Below are positions 54,119 through 62,700 of a stretch of 64,000 nucleotides of DNA, in pieces (within the stretch, counting starts at the first letter, position 1; every line of letters starts with the position of its first letter). This DNA is from an uncultured Prevotella sp. (lineage in GTDB: Bacteria > Bacteroidota > Bacteroidia > Bacteroidales > Bacteroidaceae). A program made the position numbers and the translations under genes. The stretch lies in the NCBI GenBank assembly GCA_934196725.1, contig CAKPWR010000001.1, positions 1-64,000 on the forward strand. Reading direction: 5' to 3'. Below the pieces are notes generated by a model. That model had not been told where the DNA came from, made no database searches, and worked only from the letters and a program-made list of their open reading frames with translations.

Positions 54119-55783
54119 ATGTTGACAGATATTGAAATAGCTAAATCAGTAAAATTGCGCCCTATCAATGAAGTGGCAGCAGAACTTGGAATTCACGAAG
54201 ACCAAGTGGAAAACTACGGCCGTTACATCGCTAAGATTACTACGGACAAAATTGACAGAAACAAGTTTCAGAACCATCATCTCATCCTCGTTACCGCTAT
54301 CAGTCCTACCAAGGCTGGCAATGGCAAGACCACAGTATCTGTAGGTCTCGCTCTCGGTATGCAGAAGATTGGCAAGAAGGCTGTTGTAGCATTGCGCGAG
54401 CCTTCTCTCGGTCCTTGCTTCGGCATGAAGGGTGGTGCTGCCGGTGGCGGTTATGCACAGGTATTGCCTATGGACAAGATTAACCTCCATTTCACTGGCG
54501 ACTTCCATGCCATCACAGAGGCCAACAATATGATTGCTGCCCTCCTGGACAACTACCGTTTCCAGCACGAGGCTGAGGGATTCAAGCTGAAGAAGATTCT
54601 CTGGCGTCGCGTAATGGACGTCAACGACCGTGGTCTCCGCCGCATCATCACCGGTCTCGGCGATAAGAACGGCATCGAGACAGAGGCAGGCTTCGATATC
54701 ACCCCAGCTTCTGAAATCATGGCTATCATGTGTTTCGCAACAAGCGTAGACGATCTCCGTCGTCGCATCGACAATATTCTCCTCGGCATCACTGAGGATG
54801 ACAAACCATTCACCGTCAAGGACATGGGTGTAGGTGGCAGTATCGTTGCCCTCCTCCTCGATGCCTTGAAGCCAAACCTGGTTCAGACCACTGAGGGTAC
54901 TCCTGCCTTCGTCCACTGCGGTCCTTTCGCTAACATTGCCCATGGTTGCAACTCTATCATGGCTACAGCAGCTGCCCTCGAATATGGCGACTACGCCATC
55001 ACAGAGGCAGGATTCGGTGCTGACCTCGGTGCAGAGAAGTTCTATAACATCAAGTGCCGCAAGACTGGTCTGCAGCCAGACCTTACCGTTCTCGTTGTTA
55101 CTCTCCAGGCATTGAAGATGCATGGTGGCGTAGCTCTGGAAGATATCAAGCAGCCTAACGTTGCAGGAATGGAAGCCGGTTACTGGAACCTCGACAAGCA
55201 CGTGAAGAACCTTCAGAGCTTTGGTCAGACCGTAGTCATCGCTTTCAATAAGTTTGCTACTGATACCGACGAGGAGATTGAGGTATTGCGCAAGCACTGT
55301 GAGGAGATGGGTTGCGGATTCGCTGTCAACAGTGCCTTCGCCGAAGGTGGCAAGGGTGCGATGGAGTTGGCTGAGCTCGTAGTGAAGACCATCGACGAGC
55401 GTCCATCTGCTCCTCTCTACTTCACTTACGCTGATGAGGATTCTGTAGAAAAGAAGATTGAGAAGGTAGCATTCAATCTCTATGGTGCCGGCAGCGTAAC
55501 TATGAGCGATTCTGCAAAGGCTATGATTGATGAGATCAAGAAGTTGGGTGCAGAGAAGTTCCCTATCTGTATCGCCAAGACCCAATACAGCTTCTCTACC
55601 GATGCCAAGGCTTACGGTCCTACAGAAGGCTTCGAACTCCACGTTCGCGACATCACCCTGAACATGGGTGCCGAGATGATCGTAGTCATCGCCGGTCCTA
55701 TCATGCGTATGCCAGGCTTGCCAAAGAGCCCACAGGCTGAGCGCATCGATGTAGTAAATGGTGAAATCACAGGTCTTTCTTAA
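54119..55783 (+). CDS. fhs: Formate--tetrahydrofolate ligase
   Basis: 554 residues. It joins formate to tetrahydrofolate using ATP, giving 10-formyl-THF. The P-loop-like [15 protein letters not shown] (about 62-77), [23 protein letters not shown], the DPASEIMA-like [12 protein letters not shown], and [14 protein letters not shown] are all conserved. The frame begins eight codons earlier at 54095, but that ATG lies in the promoter box. With pflB producing formate and glyA using folate one-carbon units, the window carries a coherent formate-to-one-carbon route. Confidence 0.98.
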   Translation: MLTDIEIAKSVKLRPINEVAAELGIHEDQVENYGRYIAKITTDKIDRNKFQNHHLILVTAISPTKAGNGKTTVSVGLALGMQKIGKKAVVALREPSLGPCFGMKGGAAGGGYAQVLPMDKINLHFTGDFHAITEANNMIAALLDNYRFQHEAEGFKLKKILWRRVMDVNDRGLRRIITGLGDKNGIETEAGFDITPASEIMAIMCFATSVDDLRRRIDNILLGITEDDKPFTVKDMGVGGSIVALLLDALKPNLVQTTEGTPAFVHCGPFANIAHGCNSIMATAAALEYGDYAITEAGFGADLGAEKFYNIKCRKTGLQPDLTVLVVTLQALKMHGGVALEDIKQPNVAGMEAGYWNLDKHVKNLQSFGQTVVIAFNKFATDTDEEIEVLRKHCEEMGCGFAVNSAFAEGGKGAMELAELVVKTIDERPSAPLYFTYADEDSVEKKIEKVAFNLYGAGSVTMSDSAKAMIDEIKKLGAEKFPICIAKTQYSFSTDAKAYGPTEGFELHVRDITLNMGAEMIVVIAGPIMRMPGLPKSPQAERIDVVNGEITGLS

Positions 55784-55785
55784 GT

Positions 55786-55905
55786 CGCCCTGAAAGGGCA
55801 AAAGCTCCTAGCCCAGGGCAACGCCCTGGGTATGAATAGATTACAAACAATTCGTCCTGAAAGGGCAAAAGCTTTCATAGACAATGCTTTTGCCTTTTCA
55901 GGGCG
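55786..55905. repeat. Palindromic element, 120-bp form
   Basis: It begins CGCCCTGAAAGGGCAAAAGC, continues with CTAGCCCAGGGCAACGCCCT, and ends in GCTTTTGCCTTTTCAGGGCG, the near-complement of its start. It occupies the whole gap between the convergent fhs and queH genes and may serve as their shared terminator. Confidence 0.85.
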
Positions 55906-55910
55906 AGTTC

Positions 55911-56516
55911 TTATCTCATACTGAATTCACAACCGCAATACAACTGGTTGTAAAAATCATTCAGTCTCAACAATTCTCCACGGCGATTCTGCAAACCGCC
56001 CTTTCTCCAATTCATATCCCACCATTCTACATCCGGACAATCTTCTACGGCGATATGTCCGGCAGCATCTATCTGCTGGATGTTCTTCCACCGGGAAGAA
56101 GCCAGCGTAGTGGTAAGCAGATGGAACCCATGCTCCTGCGCATACCTTGCCGCATGCGTCAAACGATACCGGAAACACATCGAGCAACGGCTTCCCCTCT
56201 CCGGTTCATTCTCCAAACCCTTGATGGTGGCAAGCCATTCCTCATGGTCATACTCATCCTCCACATACGACACCCCCTGCGCTTCCAGGAAGCGCATCAG
56301 TTCGTGCTTGCGAATCTCAAACTCCTGTAAGGGATAAATGTTACTGTTGCTGAAATATACCGTCGGCTTCATGCCGTTGCGAAGCATACACTCTACAATC
56401 GCTGATGAACAAGGCGCACAACAGGCATGCAGCAACACATCATGTCCTTCTGCCTTGCTACCATCAGGAAGCGATAACTTCACGAATTTATATTGTTCTT
56501 CTACTGGAATCTTCAT
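55911..56516 (-). CDS. queH: Epoxyqueuosine reductase QueH
   Basis: 201 residues. Four conserved cysteine sites of the QueH family are visible: HACCAPC (Cys 32, 33, 36), RCSMCFRYRL, and the terminal YCGCEFS. Other family words are YFSNSNIYPLQEFEIRKHEL and SSRWKNIQQID. It reduces epoxyqueuosine to queuosine in the tRNA wobble position using an iron-sulfur cluster. The start at 56516 (MKIPVEEQYKF) is preferred to an upstream ATG at 56582 because the extra 22 residues are not family-like. A well-formed promoter lies about 90 bp upstream. Confidence 0.92.
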   Translation of the reverse strand: MKIPVEEQYKFVKLSLPDGSKAEGHDVLLHACCAPCSSAIVECMLRNGMKPTVYFSNSNIYPLQEFEIRKHELMRFLEAQGVSYVEDEYDHEEWLATIKGLENEPERGSRCSMCFRYRLTHAARYAQEHGFHLLTTTLASSRWKNIQQIDAAGHIAVEDCPDVEWWDMNWRKGGLQNRRGELLRLNDFYNQLYCGCEFSMR

Positions 56517-56601
56517 TTTCTTTGAACTGAATAAAAAAAAACAAATGGAGTACAGTCGTCTCGACACCCCCCATTTGCCCAAATATATGCGAAAACTAGT
56601 G

Positions 56602-56632
56602 CAAAGATACTATTTTTATTCGTATTTGCAAA
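56602..56632 (-). promoter_or_regulatory. queH promoter (TTTG - 19 bp - TAnnTTTG)
   Basis: On the minus strand TTTG (56632-56629), a 19-bp spacer, then TATCTTTG (56609-56602), a full consensus match. Confidence 0.7.
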
Positions 56633-56702
56633 AGTTTAGGCAGATATTTACCTATAAAATTACCATTTTACAATGTAATTATATTAATTTAACAATCAAT
56701 CC

Positions 56703-57839
56703 TCATTTTAAAGCCCTTTTTAACGTTATTACCGTCATCTCAGGCCATGCTCCCAAGCGGAACGGGAAGGAACCACCGATGCCCGATGAAACGTTCAGCA
56801 TCTGACTTCCCCTGCGATAAACACCACCCCACTCCTTGAATGCCATGCGGGCTGGTGTCAACTTGCCTATCTGCAACTGTCCTGCATGCGTATGTCCTGC
56901 CAGCGTCAGCTGGATAGGTCTGTCCCATACCTCTCTGCGCCAGTGATGTGGATCATGGGTCAGAAGAATCTTGAATCCTTCCTTCTTCAGTCCTTTCATC
57001 GCCTTCGGCAATTTACTGCGGTTGCTGAAAGGAGGCTGTCCTGCATTCTCAACACCGATGATATCGATGGAAGCCATTCCATGACTCACGGTAAAATGCT
57101 CGTTCATCAGCTGATGCCATCCCAGCTGGCATTGATAGTTATAGAGCAGCTTCCTGTTGTTTCTCAGTCCCGATATCGTATGATTGTTGCCATACTCGCA
57201 GTAATCGTGATTACCCCATACCGAGAAGATGCCGTCGTGGGCATGCAACTGCTGCAGCGTTTCCAGATAAGGCTCCACCTCCCTGGCATCATTGTTCACC
57301 AGATCACCCGTAAAGAGCATCATATCCGGCTCCTCATTATTGGCAGCATCCACTACCTTCTGCACGAAGTCGCTGTTCTTGGGGAAAGACCCCAGATGGA
57401 AATCGGTGAAATGCAACAGACGATAACCGTCAAAGTAAGGTGGCAGATCAGGCGATTCATAGGTCACATACCTCATCTCCAGCCGTTTCCAGCCCTCAAT
57501 GAATCCGAAGGCAAACCATCCCATCAGCGCCAGCGCCGGAAGAAGGGCGAAGAACCACGGCATCATGAAATCGAAGAGGATGAACACCACCTTGGGCATC
57601 ACCGAAAACAGAATCGTGGTGAAGAGGATGCGGACGGAGAGCTTATGGAAGAATCCCATCTGCAGTCCCACCTCAGCAAGCAGAAGCAGCAGGGAAGGCA
57701 TCCACCACAGAATGGCTAGCACCAAAGGCCACTCGCTCACTCCCAGATGCCAGAGCCAGATGTCGGGCAACAGAGCAAGACCTGCCATACCTACTATATA
57801 TGATAAGGATCTGAAAATCCTTTTGATTACTTTTTTCAT
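56703..57839 (-). CDS. Membrane-anchored metallophosphoesterase
   Basis: 378 residues. The first 120 residues hold about four hydrophobic spans (YIVGMAGLALLPDIWLW, WPLVLAILWWMPSLLLLLAEV, LFTTILFSVMPKVVFILFDF, FFALLPALALMGWFAFGF). The rest is a calcineurin-like phosphoesterase with metal motifs HFTDFHLGSFP, MLFTGDLVNND, WGNHDYCEY, LLTHDPHHW and LAGHTHAGQ. The YaeI/YkuE-type relatives act on UDP-sugars or lipid-linked phosphates; the substrate here is unknown. A -7 box (57874-57867) lies 28 bp upstream. Confidence 0.92.
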   Translation of the reverse strand: MKKVIKRIFRSLSYIVGMAGLALLPDIWLWHLGVSEWPLVLAILWWMPSLLLLLAEVGLQMGFFHKLSVRILFTTILFSVMPKVVFILFDFMMPWFFALLPALALMGWFAFGFIEGWKRLEMRYVTYESPDLPPYFDGYRLLHFTDFHLGSFPKNSDFVQKVVDAANNEEPDMMLFTGDLVNNDAREVEPYLETLQQLHAHDGIFSVWGNHDYCEYGNNHTISGLRNNRKLLYNYQCQLGWHQLMNEHFTVSHGMASIDIIGVENAGQPPFSNRSKLPKAMKGLKKEGFKILLTHDPHHWRREVWDRPIQLTLAGHTHAGQLQIGKLTPARMAFKEWGGVYRRGSQMLNVSSGIGGSFPFRLGAWPEMTVITLKRALK

Positions 57840-57866
57840 TTACCTGTTTCAAGTATTACTTCGGTG

Positions 57867-57874
57867 CAAAGGTA
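57867..57874 (-). promoter_or_regulatory. Metallophosphoesterase -7 promoter box
   Basis: CAAAGGTA on the plus strand is TACCTTTG on the minus strand, an exact consensus match, 28 bp before the start. It lies about 75 bp from the divergent promoter at 57949-57956. Confidence 0.5.
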
Positions 57875-57925
57875 CATAAAAATCTGATTAACCGTTCATG
57901 TTTGTAGATGTTTAACTTTATTTTT

Positions 57926-57956
57926 TTTGCCAATTCATCACTTTGCAGTATCTTTG
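57926..57956 (+). promoter_or_regulatory. Serine hydrolase promoter (TTTG - 19 bp - TAnnTTTG)
   Basis: TTTG (57926-57929), spacer of 19 bp, TATCTTTG (57949-57956). It is 36 bp before the ATG at 57993 and rules out the longer reading frame beginning at 57927. Confidence 0.7.
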
Positions 57957-57992
57957 CAAGCCGTAAACTGTAAAAAACATCATCTATTTAAT

Positions 57993-59306
57993 ATGGCAAG
58001 AAGACTCAGAAAGAAAAGAATAGCTATCATATTGCTCACATTCACAGCCATCATCGCATGGTCTACACATAGTTGCGTATCGCGCTGCACCTCATCTTCG
58101 GATAAGGAAAAGGTAGAGGATACGCTCCCAAAGGTACATATCAATGATTCCATCAGTAATGCCCTCACCGAGGGAAAGGAATATCACAAGATGGATTCGC
58201 TCGTGGAGAGATACCTCAAGCGATGGGAAATCAACGGTGCCCAGCTCGTCATCACCCGCAACGACTCCCTGCTCTATGCCCGCGGTTTCGGATGGGCAGA
58301 CAAGGAAAGGGGCATCCGAATGGAACCGAACATGCTGATGCGTTTCGCTTCCGTTTCCAAGCTCATCACCGCCGTAGGCATCATGAAACTGCAGGAGATG
58401 AAGAAGCTCAAGATGAACGAGAAGGTATTCGGACCGAAGGGAATCCTGAACGATACCACCTACAACAACAGCATCAAGGACCAGCGATACTACAACATCA
58501 CCGTAGAACAGCTGCTGCGCCATCAGGCTGGTTTTAACAACTATGCCGGCGATCCGGTATCCTCTACCCGCTACATCATGATGCAGAACCGTCTTACCAC
58601 TCCTCCTGATCATAAGACCCTGCTTAAGATTCTCCTGAAACGCCATCTGGGTTATACGCCGGGCGAGGGCAAATGCTACAGCAATCTGGGCTACATGATC
58701 CTCTCGATGATCATAGAGAAGAAGAGCAGAATGAAGTACGAGAACTTCATGCAGAAGTACGTGCTCCAGCCTGCCGGATGCTACGACATGCATATTGCCG
58801 GAACCTATTACAAGGACCGCCGTCCTAACGAGACGAAGTATTACATGCACCAGGGCAGCATCCCGGTATATGAATACAACAACAGTGGCAGAATGGTAGA
58901 AAAGTGTTATGGCGATACCGACCTCCCTCGCCTCTCAGGTGCCGGAGCATGGTGTGGTTCTGCAGCCGAGCTGAGCCGTCTCATCGCCAGCATCGACGGT
59001 CTGCCTCATGTCAAGGACATCCTCAGCAAGAAGAGCATCCAGTTCATGACCACCGAGCAGCCCGACCATCAGTATTCCATCGGTTGGAACTACACGCCTA
59101 AGAGCAATCGCCCGTGGATTCGTACCGGTTCTCTTGCCGGCACCTCCGCCATTGTCCTGAAGTACCCCGACGGCCAGTGCTGGATTCTCATCACCAACAC
59201 CTCCACCTGGAAGGGTCACGGTTTCAGCAACGACACCGTGGCATTCTTCGAGAAGCTCCGCAAGCAGTTCATGGCAGATATGCCGAAGAAGGATTTGTTC
59301 ATATAG
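57993..59306 (+). CDS. Serine hydrolase of the class C beta-lactamase fold
   Basis: 437 residues. A basic N-terminus (MARRLRKKR) precedes one hydrophobic segment (IAIILLTFTAIIAW), followed by SCVSRC, so it is membrane-anchored or lipidated and faces the periplasm. The catalytic SxxK motif is SVSK near residues 120-123 (RFASVSKLITAVGIMKL). The second motif YSNLGY is present, and the third region reads RTGSLAGTS instead of HTG. Such enzymes include D,D-peptidases and esterases; it is unlikely to be a resistance enzyme. It is monocistronic; a palindrome array follows. Confidence 0.9.
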   Translation: MARRLRKKRIAIILLTFTAIIAWSTHSCVSRCTSSSDKEKVEDTLPKVHINDSISNALTEGKEYHKMDSLVERYLKRWEINGAQLVITRNDSLLYARGFGWADKERGIRMEPNMLMRFASVSKLITAVGIMKLQEMKKLKMNEKVFGPKGILNDTTYNNSIKDQRYYNITVEQLLRHQAGFNNYAGDPVSSTRYIMMQNRLTTPPDHKTLLKILLKRHLGYTPGEGKCYSNLGYMILSMIIEKKSRMKYENFMQKYVLQPAGCYDMHIAGTYYKDRRPNETKYYMHQGSIPVYEYNNSGRMVEKCYGDTDLPRLSGAGAWCGSAAELSRLIASIDGLPHVKDILSKKSIQFMTTEQPDHQYSIGWNYTPKSNRPWIRTGSLAGTSAIVLKYPDGQCWILITNTSTWKGHGFSNDTVAFFEKLRKQFMADMPKKDLFI

Positions 59307-59327
59307 TGAAGGAAAATAAAAGTTGGT

Positions 59328-59415
59328 GCATAACAGATGGTCACCGCATGCACAACACTTGATGTGCGAGCGCATATCAGCTGTTATGCAAGCGCACAAC
59401 AGCTGTTGTGCGGCC
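59328..59415. repeat. Array of 22-bp palindromic units
   Basis: Four consecutive 22-bp blocks start at 59328, 59350, 59372 and 59394. The last three each contain an 18-bp palindrome or near-palindrome (GCACAACACTTGATGTGC, GCATATCAGCTGTTATGC, GCACAACAGCTGTTGTGC) followed by a 4-base linker; the first is degenerate. This begins 22 bp after the serine hydrolase stop. The 463-bp gap to 59769 holds only repeats and no gene. Confidence 0.75.
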
Positions 59416-59489
59416 GTAGATACTAAATAACGCAGAAACATATACTGTCTTTTCCGACAATAATTCAGTAATATACGAACATGAAAGTC

Positions 59490-59516
59490 ACGCAGATTAC
59501 GCAGATAACGCAGATT
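59490..59516. repeat. 9-bp triplet motif (ACGCAGATT type)
   Basis: Three consecutive 9-mers ACGCAGATT, ACGCAGATA, ACGCAGATT. In reverse complement they read AATCTGCGT, close to the AAATCTGTG/AAATCCGTG triplet at 17399-17425. Confidence 0.65.
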
Positions 59517-59534
59517 ATTCAATGCCCCAACACG

Positions 59535-59629
59535 CCCAGAAGAATCAACTGGAAATACCCAACACGCCTAGAAGAATCAACTGGAAATACCCAACACGCC
59601 CTGAAGAATCAGTGAAAATACCCAACACG
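59535..59629. repeat. Minisatellite of three 31-32-bp units abutting a palindromic element
   Basis: Units at 59535-59566, 59567-59598 and 59599-59629, each of the form CCC(T)AGAAGAATCAACTGG... ending CCCAACACG. As at 15.8 kb, the junction with the palindromic element repeats its first bases (CCCTGAA), but the unit body is a different sequence. Confidence 0.8.
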
Positions 59630-59745
59630 CCCTGAAAGGGCAGAAGCTCCTAGCCCAGGGCAACGCCCTGGGTTAAACGTATATACAAACAATTCGCCCT
59701 GTAAGGGCAAAAGCTTTACAACCATTGCTTTTGCCTTTACAGGGC
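59628..59745. repeat. Palindromic element, 118-bp form
   Basis: It starts CGCCCTGAAAGGGCAGAAGC, contains CTAGCCCAGGGCAACGCCCT, and ends GCTTTTGCCTTTACAGGGCG. It is nearly identical in layout to the copy at 55786-55905 and lies between the convergent serine hydrolase and T9SS protein genes. Confidence 0.85.
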
Positions 59746-59769
59746 GAATTTTATTGCACTTATATCTCT

Positions 59770-62700
59770 CTATCTTACGGCAACCTTCAATCCCTTAGCC
59801 TGAGCACAGGACTGGGTGGATGCCTTTACGATATATACTCCGGATGGAACACGGAGAATCATTCTCTGCTTATCAGGCAACTGATAACTGTGAACCATCT
59901 TGCCATCCAAGGTAAACACCTCTACCCTACCCAACTTCTCACCATTCAGGGCTGATACTACAATCATGCCCGCAGCTGGTGAATAAACCTTCAACTGATT
60001 ACTTTCAGCCTCAGCTTCAATCTGCTGGATACCGGTAGTACCACGAGTCTGTGTCAGGAAGTATCTGCCATGCTCGTTCGCCTGAATGCTCACCTCATTG
60101 CCATCCTGCAGTTCGGTATACTGTCCGTTGGCAGCATCATAGAGATAGAGCGGAGCATCGAGTTTGGCAACCCCCTTGAAGTCGAGGTTCACCATTTCAT
60201 TCTTCTCCCCATTCTCCATGATGACACCCATTGGCATCCATTCAATCTTAGGAGTAGCATTCACCGCCACAGCCTGAGAACCAGCCACGGTATAAACCTG
60301 CGGAATACCACTCAGGTTCTGATCGCACAGAAGATCCACATCCTCCTGCTCATCATAATCATCAGAAGCCTCTTCTCTTACGGCAATGCGGGCCTTTGAA
60401 GTCTGCCCCTTAGCATTCTGAGCCGAGACATTCACATTCGTGAGATAACCAGGAGCAATGATGACGCCAGTAGAAAGCAGACGGTCTACATACATCGCAG
60501 AAGTGAACTTCACCGCATCAACGGAAGTTGTTCCATCCTTCTTCACAAAGAACGACTGAGTAGGCTGGACGAAGAAGTCTTTATCTGTCAAATCTTTAGC
60601 AGAAACAGTACTTACCTTATCTCCATCAACCACCCATACAGCTTGCTGCAATCTAGTATTTACCTCAAAGAATTTCTTCAGAGAGATAGAGCAGGTATAT
60701 GGATTAGCCACGAGATAGAAACCACTGTTGTTATCATCTCCCAAGCTCTGAGTCATCTCTGCGAGATGTTTCTCATCGTTGTTGAAAGGAACGAGAAGCT
60801 TGCCATGACCTTCATCCTTCTTAACCGACATCTTGCTTGAAGAAGGCGTTGAGCCTGTATAATCGAAGTAATGGTATTCCTTATCTTCCTTTGGCAAACG
60901 AAGAAGCGCATTCTTAGTCTGATCCTTTGGCAAGAGTGCATTACCAGCCTTGATAGCGAAGCCGCTGAATGAGCCACCAGTATAGCATTCGTCCACCTTA
61001 TTATATACATGGCTCCAGTAGCCGAGATTTACATCAACCTTGCTAGCCTCACCACTTGGCTTATGCCATGCGTCATGCTCACCATCACCATCAGGGGTGA
61101 TTTCCTTCACATCACTCTTCATCCAAGCTTTCTGATAAACCGGATACTTACTTCGGCTATACGTACTAGAACCTGCCACCTTATCATTATACTTAATGTC
61201 CGTAAATGCCTTAGTTTCCTGTCGTCCATTACTTGCTGGCACATACATATCACCTGCGTAGATATACTGCAGAGGTGAAGCCATGGTGTACCACTTGTTA
61301 GGTACCAGCTCCTTCTCTACCCAAGCCTTGTCATATACCAGATAGCACTGGTCGCGAAGCTCGCCCTGAGGCTTGAAGTAAATCTGATGGCAGGTATTGC
61401 CATAGAACTTCTCGCACTTCAGATTACCAGATTCCAATCCCTTATTGGCATCTGCCTCATTCCAGTAAGCCATGATATCATACTGAATATACTTCGTAGC
61501 CTCATTACCTTTACCATTGGTCAAATCTGTAGCAATACCATTGGTACTACGATAAACGACATAACCGAGGTCAGGGAATGGCAATCCCTTCAAGTTATCA
61601 ATAGTAACCTTGGTAAACTTCATTGGCACATAGCTGTTCTGTGTAGGAATATCCTTTGCAGAAGCTGGCGTGCTAGACATGCTACTGCCATAAGGCAGAT
61701 AATTCGTATACTTATCATCATACAATTCTGTAGAAGATGAGCGATGCCAGTTATCATCATTGTTCCAGTTGGCATTCATACCGCCATCGGCAGTAGGTGT
61801 CCAAGTTATGAACTCTGGTACAATCTTCACCTTGAGATAAGACTCGCCAGGGCAGTTGGTAGTTGCCGCAGAAGCAGCTCTCTTCTCGTAAACGAATCGG
61901 AGAACATAGTAATATCCCTCGTGGAAATCAGCAACTGCCTTTTCTTCAAACTTGAGGTTGAGAGTAGCCTGAGTCGTTTTACCAAAAGCAGGCAACTCTG
62001 CTTTCTCCAATGTTGCAACTTGAGTATTCAGCTTCTTTTCCCATAAAGGATCATTCGTAGATGCAACATACACCGATGTCGAAGGAACTGCAGAAGTACC
62101 ACTATCATCAATGAAAGTAAGTGGCTCAGTAATAGCTGTTCCATCTTTCATAGAAGCACTATGAAGAGGTATCTTCAAATATCCATTAGAAGCCTTCAAC
62201 TTCTCCAACTGTGGCAAACCAATACGAAGCGATGCCTCATAATTGCCATCGTTGAATGGATAATCTACATCGTTGAAACCGAAGTTAAGCTGTGGACCAT
62301 CTAGCATTACACGTAATGGGATTGGTATTGCACCAGGACACAACAGATAGGTCTTGCCATTGATTGTATATGGAATGTAGTCTTCTGCATTCTGAGTTCC
62401 TTCAGGCTCCATATAAATATCATAGGTCTTACCTAATATAATATCTTTCTTATAGATAGTGATTTTGTTACTTGCGCCTTCAGGATTCAACAGATTTGCT
62501 TTACCCGTACCACCAAGATACCAGAAGTAGTTAACATTATCCAATGTTATCTTACCACCAGTATTAGGGTCTGTTGTAATCAATTGACCTTTGATTGTTA
62601 TCTTATAGTCATCACCTGCATCACAAGGAATCTTATAATCTGTTACAACACTACCTGTTTTGGCATCAGTAAGGACTGGATGCTGGCTAACCATTTCAAA

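Noticed and set aside
54146-55801. 551-codon open frame on the minus strand
   Set aside because: It is antisense to fhs, which is unmistakable on the other strand. The frame stays open because of the codon bias of fhs.
57993-59306. Beta-lactam resistance gene
   Set aside because: The SxxK and YxN motifs show the fold, but the third motif (RTGS) and the anchored N-terminus fit a housekeeping D,D-peptidase or esterase rather than a resistance enzyme.
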